NCBI GenBank assembly: GCA_028687575.1
Contig: JAQTZW010000001.1
Span: 62,001-126,000 of the forward strand
Reading direction: 5' to 3'
Source of the DNA: Gallionella sp.
GTDB taxonomy: Bacteria; Pseudomonadota; Gammaproteobacteria; Burkholderiales; Gallionellaceae
Length of the DNA stretch: 64,000 nucleotides
Shown: piece by piece, positions 1 through 7,516 of the stretch
How the letters are laid out: every line of letters begins with the position of its first letter
Position numbering within the stretch: the first letter of the stretch is position 1
Notes under the pieces: generated by a model
The model's input: the letters and a program-made list of their open reading frames with translations, nothing else
Databases searched by the model: none
What the model was told of the DNA's origin: nothing
Position numbers and translations under genes: made by a program

Positions 1-294
1 GTGGGCGTGTTTGTGCAGTGGTACAACGAAGAACACCGGCATAGCGCCATCAACTTCGTGACCCCGGCAGAGCGCCATGCGGGCCTCGACACGGCATTAC
101 TGGAGAAGCGTGCGATGGTCTATGAGGCAGCGAAAAAACGATGTCCTGAGCGCTGGAGCGGCGCCACCAGAAACTGGCAGCCAGTCCTCGTTGTGCACTT
201 GAATCCGGATCAGCACATCGCCGAAAAAGACGGAAAAAAGGAAGAGCTCGAACGAGAAATGAAAGGGGATTTAGAACTCAAAATGGCAGCATAA
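1..294 (+). CDS. IS3-family transposase OrfB, C-terminal part (cut by window start)
   Basis: The last 97 residues of an integrase-core (rve) transposase. The motif WYNEEHRHSAINFVTPAERH is the typical C-terminal end of the IS3-group DDE domain, where the tail after the catalytic glutamate carries the conserved HRHS..F.TP pattern. The upstream part, with the catalytic acidic residues, lies outside the window. The tail after residue 75 is lysine- and glutamate-rich. The stop at 292-294 is followed closely by a sequence like an IS3 terminal repeat, so the right end of the element lies near position 333. Family assignment is firm; the subgroup is not. Confidence 0.85.
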   Translation: MGVFVQWYNEEHRHSAINFVTPAERHAGLDTALLEKRAMVYEAAKKRCPERWSGATRNWQPVLVVHLNPDQHIAEKDGKKEELEREMKGDLELKMAA

Positions 295-307
295 TCGCAG
301 ACAGTCA

Positions 308-333
308 GGCGACAACTAGGTTGACAATTTCCG
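308..333. repeat. Probable right terminal repeat of the IS3-family element
   Basis: The stretch contains GCGACAACTAGGTTGACA and lies 14 bp after the transposase stop. Ends of this general form are common in the IS3 group. The left end is outside the window, so the repeat could not be matched to a partner and its exact boundary is a guess. Confidence 0.4.
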
Positions 334-640
334 ATACCACTACTGTGAACGGACGCTCTCATTTCGCGCTAATCTAGCCGATTTGTCACAGAACGCTTTG
401 TCTCGAAACCGGATGGATCACAACCACCGTGCAATTCGACCGCTATACGTTCAACAGCAGTCGTTCGCACTGCGACATTCCGGATGGATATTTGCAGTTG
501 GCTCAGTAATTGCAGCGGGTTTGGCATTGTAATGACTGGCGGATTTCGTTGGAACATGCAACACGTCTAGTATATAAACACATAAATAACGAAACATGTA
601 TTATACTGTCGCATGCTCATATTATTACGAGGTGCCTGCA

Positions 641-1743
641 ATGCGACAGACTGAACTGCATCTTACCGACGAGGATCATGAATTGATCGAATCATATCGT
701 GCCAAGGGTTTGCATCATGCCCGGGAAGTCAATCGTGCACACATTTTGTCCGCCCTTGATCGCGGCATACCAGAAACCCAAATCATGGGTGTTCTCGGTG
801 TCGGTCGAACCGCCATTTGGCGGACACGAAGCGCATATCTGGAGGGCGGTGTTAATTACGCGCTGTGTGATGTTGCGCGTTCGGGCAAACCCCGTGAGTA
901 CGACACCAACGTTGAGGCGAAAATTACCGCTTTGGCCTGCTCGGAACCTCCTGAAGGAGCCAAACGCTGGACATTGGAATTACTGGGGCAGGCAGCACAG
1001 AAACAGGAGGATATTGGCTCGATCAGTCGTGAAACGATTCGTCGGCTGCTAAAAAAAACTGCCTCAAACCATGGTGCAAAGTAATGTGGTGCATTGGCGC
1101 GCTCACCGAAGAATACCGGCAGCGAATGTACGACTTGCTCGATCTTTATGCTCGTCCGTTTCGCCCGAAGGAGCCTGTCGTTTGTTTGGACGAAAAAAGC
1201 AAACAACTGCTCAAGAATTCTCGCCCGTCCTTGCCAGTTCAGCCAAATTCACCCGCAAAACAGGATTACGAGTATGTCCGCGCTGGCACTTGTAACTTAT
1301 TCGTAGCGGTCGAACCAAAAGGCGGGCGGCGCACAGTCATGGTGACCGATCGTCGAGCCATGACCGACTTTGTAGCTTTCGTACAGTACTTGCTCAATCA
1401 TGTTTATGCTACGGCGAGACACATTCATCTTGTGATGGACAATCTCAATACTCATTTTCGCAAAAGCTTCGAGCAAGTACTCGGTGTCAAAAAAGCCAAG
1501 GCATTACTACGACGGGTTATTTTTCACTACACGCCGAAACATGCCAGCTGGCTCAATATGGCTGAAATCGAAATTGGCATTCTTGATCGCCAGTGCCTTG
1601 ATCGCAGACTGCCGGACCAAGCCGCGCTCATCACCGAAGTGAATGCTTGGCAATTGCGTCGCAACATTGAAAAACGTGGCATCGAGTGGAAGTTCACTCG
1701 GCAGGATGCAGATACCAAAATGTCGCGGCATTATGTTTCGTAA
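641..1743 (+). CDS. IS630-family transposase, made by -1 ribosomal frameshift
   Basis: Cut-and-paste DDE transposase. The first frame (start ATG 641, preceded by GAGG; stop 1082-1084) encodes a helix-turn-helix DNA-binding half beginning MRQTELHLTDEDHELI. The second frame supplies the catalytic half, with CLDEKSKQ, HLVMDNLNTH and the W..MAEIEIGIL segment that hold the DDE acidic residues. A run of eight A at 1051-1058 allows a -1 slip on A AAA AAA. After the slip the reading continues KKNCLKPWCKVMWCIGALTEEY, which is the continuous family sequence. An earlier ATG at 596 overlaps the left inverted repeat and has no clear ribosome site. The two-frame layout is normal for many IS630 elements, so this is probably a functional gene and not a pseudogene. 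Confidence 0.85.
1051..1058 (+). promoter_or_regulatory. Slippery A8 frameshift site in IS630 transposase
   Basis: In the upstream frame the codons are CTA AAA AAA ACT. Slipping back by one base on A AAAAAA moves translation into the downstream frame, which is open from there to 1743 and restores the conserved junction of the family. No downstream pseudoknot was worked out. Confidence 0.65.
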
Positions 1744-1764
1744 TTAATGAGTTTCTATACTAGG

Positions 1765-1945
1765 AATTCAACGAAGTAACGCAAAAAACCTTCACGCTCT
1801 GTAGTACGTCTCCAGCACGTCTGGGAATTTCAGTCGCACAGCTCAAAAATCCGAGTACGTCTGTGGCACGTCTAGGAATTCAGGATGCACCGCGAAAAAC
1901 TCCTACACGCTCTGTGGTACGCCTACAAATTGTCATATAAAACTC
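1765..1945. repeat. Iteron-like repeat array upstream of repA
   Basis: Repeated variants of CTGTrG-yACGTCT-n-GCACGTCTnGGAATT occur at about 1799-1829, 1856-1882 and 1918-1933. Another copy is split by the IS630 element at 561-569 and 1761-1770. Repeats of the same design flank the parM gene at 40890-41070. They could bind the initiator, the partition adaptor, or both. The closeness to repA and the match to the par-side array are seen directly; the bound protein is inferred. Confidence 0.65.
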
Positions 1946-1948
1946 CCT

Positions 1949-1982
1949 GCGAAATACTCAGCAAATTAGACGAGTAGTTCGC
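1949..1982. promoter_or_regulatory. Dyad upstream of repA (operator or attenuator)
   Basis: GCGAAATACTC at 1949-1959 pairs with GAGTAGTTCGC at 1972-1982 (10 of 11 pairs). The right arm is followed by AGATTTTTCTT. The dyad lies about 60 bp before the repA start, so it could be a self-regulation operator or a transcription attenuator that limits initiator supply. Confidence 0.45.
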
Positions 1983-2044
1983 AGATTTTTCTTGCAAACA
2001 AAACTAGACTTTGTAGCACATCTAATCAACCACCATGGAAATTC

Positions 2045-2962
2045 ATGGAAGATCACAGAATTATCAAGGTCAATAGCGGGGCATTCAAACATCTCATTTT
2101 TTTGGACATCTGCATCGAGTCATTTCTCAGGGACGTTGATTTGTTCTGCTCGGATGATGATATGACGGAAGACGCGAAAGCAGTGTATCGGGAAAAACGG
2201 AAGGAGCTTATTGAAAACCTGCCATACCGTACTACTTTCGCTTTAACCCCAGGCGATATGAATGTCCGGCGAATAGAGTACAAGGGCAAGTTTATTGAAT
2301 TTTCCCCAAGCCCCACCGGGCTTCCCACCCTGCGTGATCTCGACATCCTGCTGTATTGTGAATCGTGGATCGGCAACGCCCCAGTCGAAGACAGAGACAA
2401 CGACATCTACCGTGTGTTTCAGTTTGAAGTGGAGGATTTTCTTGAATTCTCAGGGCGCAGCATGGGGGGTGATCGAGACGACAGATTGATTCAAGCGCTT
2501 GACCGCCTTGCTGGTAGCAAAATTACCACCAACACCATTCCTTTTGGACAGAATTACAGCACCTCATTCAGTTACATTCCGAAATATCGATTGGGGCGCG
2601 ATGCAAACGGGAAAATAAAAACGGTTACGCTCAAGATAACGTACCGCATTTTTTACCTTATCCAAAATGACATTTTTGACTACTACCATCCAGACTTCTT
2701 GCGCCTCTCACCAATACGCAGGGCGATCTACATGGTCGCCATGTGCCACAAAGATGAATTGTTCTCGCCAGCAACCTTATCTTTTGCCAAGTTGCATCAA
2801 ATGACTGGCGCAACGTCGCCTCTCAGAAAACTCAAACAAACCCTACGCGATTTAATGGACAACCCTATCCCCGGTCACTCGTTTGAGATTAACGAGGCAG
2901 ACGAGACAGTAACTTTTACGCAGAGAAGGGATACCGATGTAGAGGCCAGGCATGTCGGGTAG
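2045..2962 (+). CDS. repA: Plasmid-type replication initiator protein A (RPA family)
   Basis: A 305-residue protein of the RepA/RPA initiator family found on broad-host-range plasmids and some integrative elements; it binds iterons and opens the origin. The diagnostic block is LPTLRDLDILLYCESWI near residues 99-115, followed by a winged-helix-like middle (FQFEVEDFLEFSGRS, then IQALDRLAGSKITTN) and a second winged-helix-like part around YHPDFLRLSPIRRAIYMVA. Length is typical of the family. The gene is preceded by a dyad and a repeat array and followed by a different set of short repeats, as expected for an origin region. The start at 2045 has only a weak purine-rich site. It implies that the element can, or once could, replicate on its own. 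Confidence 0.82.
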   Translation: MEDHRIIKVNSGAFKHLIFLDICIESFLRDVDLFCSDDDMTEDAKAVYREKRKELIENLPYRTTFALTPGDMNVRRIEYKGKFIEFSPSPTGLPTLRDLDILLYCESWIGNAPVEDRDNDIYRVFQFEVEDFLEFSGRSMGGDRDDRLIQALDRLAGSKITTNTIPFGQNYSTSFSYIPKYRLGRDANGKIKTVTLKITYRIFYLIQNDIFDYYHPDFLRLSPIRRAIYMVAMCHKDELFSPATLSFAKLHQMTGATSPLRKLKQTLRDLMDNPIPGHSFEINEADETVTFTQRRDTDVEARHVG

Positions 2963-2975
2963 AGTGAAAAGCATC

Positions 2976-3101
2976 GTTGCCAAACATTCCGCTCGCCGAA
3001 TCGCACGTCGAACATTTCCCCCGACTGTTGTCAAACGTTCCTCCTGTAACTATATGATTATATTGAAGCCAAATGTTCCGTTTTTGTCTGCCAACCGTTC
3101 C
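2976..3101. repeat. Second iteron-like array, downstream of repA
   Basis: Five direct copies of a short unit with consensus gCCAAACGTTCCg occur with cores at about 2981, 3009, 3032, 3070 and 3092 (for example CCAAACATTCCG, TCAAACGTTCCT, CCAAATGTTCCG, CCAACCGTTCCG). All are in the same orientation and spaced 22-38 bp apart. Direct repeats beside a RepA-type gene are the usual mark of oriV. The unit differs from that of the upstream array. A small reading frame across the region is not credible as a gene. Confidence 0.6.
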
Positions 3102-3177
3102 GCTTACATGTATTTAGATGGTTTTGCAGGATGTGTTTTACCGCGCGAATTCAGTCTGTCCGCGTAGATGTAAAGTT

Positions 3178-3201
3178 GCGCTGAATCGATAGATTCCGCG
3201 C
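3178..3201. promoter_or_regulatory. Hairpin before the transfer-type genes
   Basis: GCGCTGAATC (3178-3187) and GATTCCGCGC (3192-3201) form a 10-bp stem with one mismatch and a 4-base loop. It lies about 40 bp upstream of the next gene. It may be an operator, a terminator without T-run, or part of an origin; the sequence alone does not decide. Confidence 0.35.
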
Positions 3202-3243
3202 TGGGCAAATTAACGGTGTTTTTCATTTACAGCGAGGGCGGAT

Positions 3244-3690
3244 TTGACTGAATCTACCGAAATAACCAGCGTTACACCCGCAATCGAGCTTCTGTACGGG
3301 CGACTCAGTACACTCGAAGCGCAAGCAACAGATATGTGCAGGCAGCACTTTACTTTTGTCATGGCGGGAAACAAAAGCAGAGACTGGGCGCAAAAGAGCG
3401 TCTTGTTTGCTCAGGCCAGAATGCGGGATAACAGCCTGACGGCGAACTGGTATGAAATCCAATGGTATGGCTCAAAAGCAGCAAAAACCCGTCGCATGAC
3501 CAAAAAACTTATCAGGAAACAAAAAAGTGATTACGGCTATAACTTGGCAGTGCTATTCAAGTTGACCCAGCCGTGGGAGGAAGACATGGTGCGGGAGGTT
3601 GAGCAGGCGCTAAGAGACATCCGCAGAGAGGTGGCCTTCATAAGTAAAGCAATCGGACTTCTCAATCACCTTGTCAAAGAATGCAAATGA
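3244..3690 (+). CDS. Conserved element protein, possibly MobI-like
   Basis: A 148-residue soluble protein with a TTG start. The centre reads RMRDNSLTANWYEIQWYGSK, followed by a basic patch (RRMTKKLIRKQKSDYGY) and a C-terminal helical part rich in charged residues (EDMVREVEQALRDIRREV). This layout reminds me of the MobI-type auxiliary transfer proteins coded near oriT in SXT/R391 and IncA/C elements, but no decisive motif is present. The position, between an origin-like region and the coupling protein gene, fits an oriT-proximal role. Its stop overlaps the start of the next gene (ATGA), suggesting one operon through 6503 or further. Function remains open. Confidence 0.45.
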   Translation: MTESTEITSVTPAIELLYGRLSTLEAQATDMCRQHFTFVMAGNKSRDWAQKSVLFAQARMRDNSLTANWYEIQWYGSKAAKTRRMTKKLIRKQKSDYGYNLAVLFKLTQPWEEDMVREVEQALRDIRREVAFISKAIGLLNHLVKECK

Positions 3691-4079
3691 ACGAATTCAA
3701 AACATTGGTTGGCGCCTTGGCAGTGCAGTCACTTCGCTACAACACTTTTCGCGGTAAATGGACGGATATGCCGGAAGCGACTGGGCTATGCCTCACCTTG
3801 AGCATCCTGTCGTTTTCAATCTGCACCCTTGCAATCTACGTTGAGTACAACATCGAAATGGCGTTTGCGATTCCTGTGGTATGGCTATCGGCGGTCTGGT
3901 TGTTTGCAGCCGAGGAGGGTTCATGGCAAATCAACAAGCGACTTTTATCGGCCCTGTCTCTGCTTGCTATTCCAATGGGGCTTCTCCTGGTGATGTTCGG
4001 TAGCGGTCACGAATTCCTCGAAGTGACAATGGGGATGTATATGTCGGCAGCCATGTTAACGCTCAAAGCGAGAGCGTAA
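3687..4079 (+). CDS. Small inner-membrane protein of unknown function
   Basis: About 130 residues with three or four hydrophobic segments (LCLTLSILSFSICTLAIYV, IPVVWLSAVWLFA, LLSALSLLAIPMGLLLVMFG and a shorter C-terminal one). I chose ATG 3687, which overlaps the previous stop as ATGA, over the ATG at 3681. It ends three bases before traD. I do not recognise the family. Its place between the possible MobI-like protein and TraD suggests an auxiliary transfer or coupling role, which is inference only. Confidence 0.6.
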   Translation: MNEFKTLVGALAVQSLRYNTFRGKWTDMPEATGLCLTLSILSFSICTLAIYVEYNIEMAFAIPVVWLSAVWLFAAEEGSWQINKRLLSALSLLAIPMGLLLVMFGSGHEFLEVTMGMYMSAAMLTLKARA

Positions 4080-4082
4080 TCA

Positions 4083-5900
4083 ATGAAAGCCTTTTACGAG
4101 TGGGAATCACCGTGGCGACCCAACATAGAAGCAAAGATGGCGGCATCCTGGGGGCTGGCAGCAACGGCAACTTTGGTTGTCGGGAAATACATGCCGGTGC
4201 CGCTCCCGTCAAAATTCAGTGCCATTGCCATGTCTGTATGCACGGCGATGGCTGTGTATCGTGGGACGCAGGCTTGGCATCGCTATGTTGATAAGACACG
4301 CATGGGAAATTACGGCATAGAGTTCATCACCATTCCTGAGTTGATGGACAAGACAGCGTTGGCGACCAAAAAATCATCCGTGTGGCTTGGTACGGGTTTT
4401 GACTGGACGGATGTCGAAGCACAAAAGATGCACGCGATGCTTGCCCAAGGCGTTGCTCAGACTATTGGCAAGATCACCAACGAGCATCACTTGAACGGTG
4501 AATACTGGATACACGGGCTGGATAAAGAGACTGATCGGTTTATGGAGGTAGCTAATCTGGTCGGACATACCTTGCTGGTCGGAACGACGCGGGTGGGTAA
4601 AACCAGAATGATGGAGCTACTGATTGGTCAGGCGATCATGCGTGGCGAAACCGTCATCATCATCGACCCGAAAGGGGATCATGCCTTGGCGGAAAATGCC
4701 AGGAAGATATGTGCGGCAATGGGATGCCCGGAACGTTTCGTGTATTTTCATCCAGCCCACCCGGAGAAGTCCACGCCCATCGACCCGATGCGCAACTGGA
4801 ATCGCCGAACTGAACTTGCCAGCCGGGTTGCTGCCCTGATTCCATCGGAAACGGGCGCAGACCCGTTTGCGGCGTTTGGCTGGAAAGTACTGAACGATAT
4901 TGTGAATGGGCTGGTGGCAACCGGTGAAAGTCCCAATCTGGTGCACTTGAAGCGTTACATAGAAGGTGGTGCGGACAACCTGCTGCTGAACACATTGCGC
5001 CATCATTTCATCGACAAGGTGGCGGATTGGGAATCGCGCTCCAGCGGGTTCGTGAAAAAAAATCGTGACCGGATACTGGAAGCCTATATCGAATTCTACA
5101 AGCAGATCGTCATCCATGAAGCACAGTCATCAGACTTGGATGGCCTGATTTCCACCTTCGAGCACAATCGTGACCACTTCCAAAAGATGGTTGCATCGCT
5201 CATTCCGATTCTGTCCATGTTGACCTCCGATCCGCTGTCCGAGCTTTTGTCGCCCGAAGCAAAAATTGGCGATCAGAAACACGCGACCGACATGGCGAAG
5301 ATCATCAATAACAACCAAGTGCTTTATCTCGGCCTCGACAGCTTGGCGGATGGCACGGTCGGCAGTGCCATCGGTTCAATCATGCTGGCCGACCTGACCG
5401 CCGTGGCCGGTGATCGCTATAACTACGGCATCAACTCAAACAAACCAGTTAATCTTTTCATCGACGAAGCTGCAGAGGTCATCAATCAACCCACCATCCA
5501 GTTGATGAACAAAGGGGGCGGAGCGCTGTTTCGAGTGACGATTGCAACGCAGACCTTCGCGGACTTTCCTGCGCGGCTCGGTGATGAGAACAAGGCGCGC
5601 CAGGTACTCGCCAACGTCAACAATCAGATCATTTTGCGCGTGATCGACGCGGAGACGCAACAATACATCGCTGATAGCTTGCCCAAAATCAAAGCGAAGT
5701 CACTCAACCTGCGATACGGTCACGGCGTTGACGCGCATGTGCAAGACGAATACCAAGCCTCGTACCAGGAATCAGTCATAGAAGAGGAGGCGGAAATTTT
5801 TCCAGCGGCCATGCTGGGTCGTCTTCCGCCATTGCACTTCATCGCAAAGATGTCTGGCGGGCGAATCATCAAAGGCAGAATTCCGATACTCAAGGACTAA
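4083..5900 (+). CDS. traD: Type IV coupling protein TraD (SXT-type)
   Basis: The coupling ATPase that links the relaxosome to the mating channel at the inner membrane. Two hydrophobic stretches lie near residues 20-60. Walker A is GTTRVGKTR (167-175), followed by VIIIDPKGDHAL. Walker B is NLFIDEAAEV (about 456-466), followed by the ATQTFADF segment typical of the TraD/VirD4/TrwB family. The length of 605 residues matches the TraD of SXT/R391-like elements, and a DUF4400 gene follows as it does there. The frame is intact. The cognate relaxase is only a remnant elsewhere in the window and no type IV secretion genes are seen, so the protein may be an orphan here. Confidence 0.9.
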   Translation: MKAFYEWESPWRPNIEAKMAASWGLAATATLVVGKYMPVPLPSKFSAIAMSVCTAMAVYRGTQAWHRYVDKTRMGNYGIEFITIPELMDKTALATKKSSVWLGTGFDWTDVEAQKMHAMLAQGVAQTIGKITNEHHLNGEYWIHGLDKETDRFMEVANLVGHTLLVGTTRVGKTRMMELLIGQAIMRGETVIIIDPKGDHALAENARKICAAMGCPERFVYFHPAHPEKSTPIDPMRNWNRRTELASRVAALIPSETGADPFAAFGWKVLNDIVNGLVATGESPNLVHLKRYIEGGADNLLLNTLRHHFIDKVADWESRSSGFVKKNRDRILEAYIEFYKQIVIHEAQSSDLDGLISTFEHNRDHFQKMVASLIPILSMLTSDPLSELLSPEAKIGDQKHATDMAKIINNNQVLYLGLDSLADGTVGSAIGSIMLADLTAVAGDRYNYGINSNKPVNLFIDEAAEVINQPTIQLMNKGGGALFRVTIATQTFADFPARLGDENKARQVLANVNNQIILRVIDAETQQYIADSLPKIKAKSLNLRYGHGVDAHVQDEYQASYQESVIEEEAEIFPAAMLGRLPPLHFIAKMSGGRIIKGRIPILKD

Positions 5901-5903
5901 GGC

Positions 5904-6503
5904 ATGGCAAGCAAAAAAGAAGAGGGCGGCTTTGGCACGTTACTGGCCGTCATTGCCATTGTGGCGGCGCTGGGTACATGGATGGTGATTTCCCCAGGCT
6001 ACCTTATGAAGGCGCTGACGGCGGAGCGCGAGTTCTCATCGCAGCTCGGCGGACATGCTGCTGACCAGTGGATATACAGCAAGATGCTCTCTACCAGCAT
6101 TGGTCAGGTAAAGGGCATTGCATCCTCCATCAAGGAAACGCAAACCATGCCGACCATGCTAAAAAACTGGGCGCAAGAGCGCATTATTACCACGTGGTTG
6201 TGGGGTTCGCTGATTGTTTATCGCGCCAACATGCTCGTTCTGTACTGGTTTATCCTGATGCCCTTCACGATTGCGGCGACCACAGACGGATTTTGGGTAA
6301 GGGAGATCAGCACCTTTCGTTTTTCCTCGCAGTCACCGATACGGCACAGGTTTGGTGTACTCATTTCCACAATGACACTTGTAAGCGTGTGCGTCTGGGT
6401 GGTATTGCCAATACCGATTCCTTCGGTCGTTGCACCTTTGGCGATTGTTGCCATTGGTTTTGCGACCTGGATGTGGCTGAGTAATATGCAGAAGCGGATT
6501 TAG
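5904..6503 (+). CDS. DUF4400 integrating-element membrane protein
   Basis: A 199-residue membrane protein with a hydrophobic N-terminal segment (about residues 12-32), a second around 95-125 (YRANMLVLYWFILMPFTIAA), and two more between 148 and 193. The middle motif TTDGFWVREISTFRFSSQSP is typical of DUF4400 proteins coded just after traD in SXT-like elements. It starts three bases after the traD stop. The exact role in conjugation is not known to me. Confidence 0.75.
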   Translation: MASKKEEGGFGTLLAVIAIVAALGTWMVISPGYLMKALTAEREFSSQLGGHAADQWIYSKMLSTSIGQVKGIASSIKETQTMPTMLKNWAQERIITTWLWGSLIVYRANMLVLYWFILMPFTIAATTDGFWVREISTFRFSSQSPIRHRFGVLISTMTLVSVCVWVVLPIPIPSVVAPLAIVAIGFATWMWLSNMQKRI

Positions 6504-6509
6504 CTGAAG

Positions 6510-7016
6510 ATGCTCGCCTTTACTCATGTGGCTGCAGGCTGTGCATCTTCGTTGCTCGTCGCTGAATATATGCATGCGACACCCGTGCAAACCGTACTGA
6601 TTATGGCTGGCGGAATCATTGGCAGCCACTTGCCCGACATCGACCACCCTAAAAGCGCGTTCGGAAGCCGCGTTCTTCCGCTCTCTATCCCGATCTCAAC
6701 CGTGTTTGGTCATCGTGGTATTACGCATAGCCTGCTCGCTGTTGCGGGTATGTCGTGGTTGATCTGGTGGTCGCTGCATCAGTTGCGCTGGCATCAAGGC
6801 TATGCCGTGCCGGTGGTGGTAGGCGCCGCGACGGGCTACTTGTCGCATCTTGCCGGGGACTGGCTAACCAACTCAGGTATCCCGCTGCTGTGGCCAAGCA
6901 AAAGGCGTTTCGTTTCACCGCTGAAGTTATGCACGGGTGATCTGCGCGAGTATCTGTTGGCGTTTGCGATGTATGGATGGGTGATTTTTGAGTGTACGAG
7001 GGTGTTTGCGCCATGA
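6510..7016 (+). CDS. YdjM-family membrane-bound metal-dependent hydrolase
   Basis: A 168-residue protein of the YdjM/DUF457 family. It shows the conserved metal-binding pattern GSHLPDIDHP (near residues 38-47), FGHRGITHSLL (near 69-79) and, further on, HLAGDWLTNSGIPLLWP. Several hydrophobic segments place it in the inner membrane. Family members are predicted hydrolases; in E. coli the member is SOS-controlled. The gene starts seven bases after the DUF4400 stop and overlaps the next gene by four bases, so it is cotranscribed with a membrane cassette. Substrate unknown. Confidence 0.78.
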   Translation: MLAFTHVAAGCASSLLVAEYMHATPVQTVLIMAGGIIGSHLPDIDHPKSAFGSRVLPLSIPISTVFGHRGITHSLLAVAGMSWLIWWSLHQLRWHQGYAVPVVVGAATGYLSHLAGDWLTNSGIPLLWPSKRRFVSPLKLCTGDLREYLLAFAMYGWVIFECTRVFAP

Positions 7017-7513
7017 TGGGTATTGCAAAACAATTTGTCGCATTGCCAATCGTGGATCATCTGCTGATCGGAGTCGTTTTGGTATTCGATCTTGTCGCAG
7101 CACCAAGGCTGGGGATGTGGGTGTACAGCTTGTTCTCCTTGCCTGGCACGGCGGCGCATGAATTTTGCCACTGGCTGGTTGCGCTGTTGTTAGGCGCAAA
7201 GCCCTCATTGCCAAACCTCATCCCAACCCGCGAAGGCAATGCCTGGCGGCTTGGCTCAGTCCTATCATCACCCAATCTCATCACCCTCATTCCAATTGCT
7301 TTGGCTCCATTCGCTCTGTTCCCGGTGGGCATCTGGTATGCCGTCTTTGTCATGACCTCGGCAACGGGATGGTGGTATCTGGCTCATGTATGGATTGCCT
7401 GCACTATGCTGGCCGCAAGCCTGCCATCGAAACAGGACTGGTTTGTTGCCATGCCCGAAATCGTTTGTGCGCTCGTGTTGTTTTTTGCGCTGCGTGAATT
7501 GGGCTACGTTTAG
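7013..7513 (+). CDS. Membrane protein with HExxH zinc-protease-like motif
   Basis: A 166-residue membrane protein. The sequence PGTAAHEFCHWLVALLLGAK places HEFCH, an HExxH motif, at the edge of a hydrophobic segment as in intramembrane or membrane-bound zinc peptidases (M50-like). Three other hydrophobic stretches follow. The start ATG 7013 overlaps the previous stop (ATGATG), and this start removes the unconvincing upstream extension. I do not recognise a named family. The motif alone does not prove protease activity. Neighbours suggest work on an envelope or exported substrate. Confidence 0.55.
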   Translation: MMGIAKQFVALPIVDHLLIGVVLVFDLVAAPRLGMWVYSLFSLPGTAAHEFCHWLVALLLGAKPSLPNLIPTREGNAWRLGSVLSSPNLITLIPIALAPFALFPVGIWYAVFVMTSATGWWYLAHVWIACTMLAASLPSKQDWFVAMPEIVCALVLFFALRELGYV

Positions 7514-7516
7514 CGT

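Larger units (their letters stand above)
570..1760 (+). mobile_element. Complete IS630-family insertion sequence
   Basis: The element is 1191 bp long and bounded by 28-bp imperfect inverted repeats (570-597 and 1733-1760, 24 of 28 matching; the inner arm reads ACGAAACAT on both sides). It is flanked by the TA dinucleotide at 568-569 and 1761-1762, as expected for IS630/Tc1-type insertion with TA duplication. Excising it with one TA restores CACGTCTAGGAATTCA, identical to a repeat copy at about 1867-1882. The element therefore jumped into one unit of the repeat array upstream of repA. The single encoded protein is split between two frames. Confidence 0.88.

Noticed and set aside
596..1743. IS630 transposase as a pseudogene
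   Set aside because: The frame change falls exactly at an A8 slippery run, and the joined translation restores the family sequence, so programmed frameshifting is more likely than decay.
1765..1945. Possible CRISPR array because of repeated short units
   Set aside because: Units vary in sequence and spacing, have no constant repeat/unique spacer pattern and lie next to repA. Iterons explain them better; no cas gene is present.
2952..3167. 71-residue frame after repA
   Set aside because: It runs over the direct repeats and has no ribosome site or domain.
4617..5117. 166-residue minus-strand frame inside traD
   Set aside because: Antisense of a strongly conserved gene; no ribosome site or domain.
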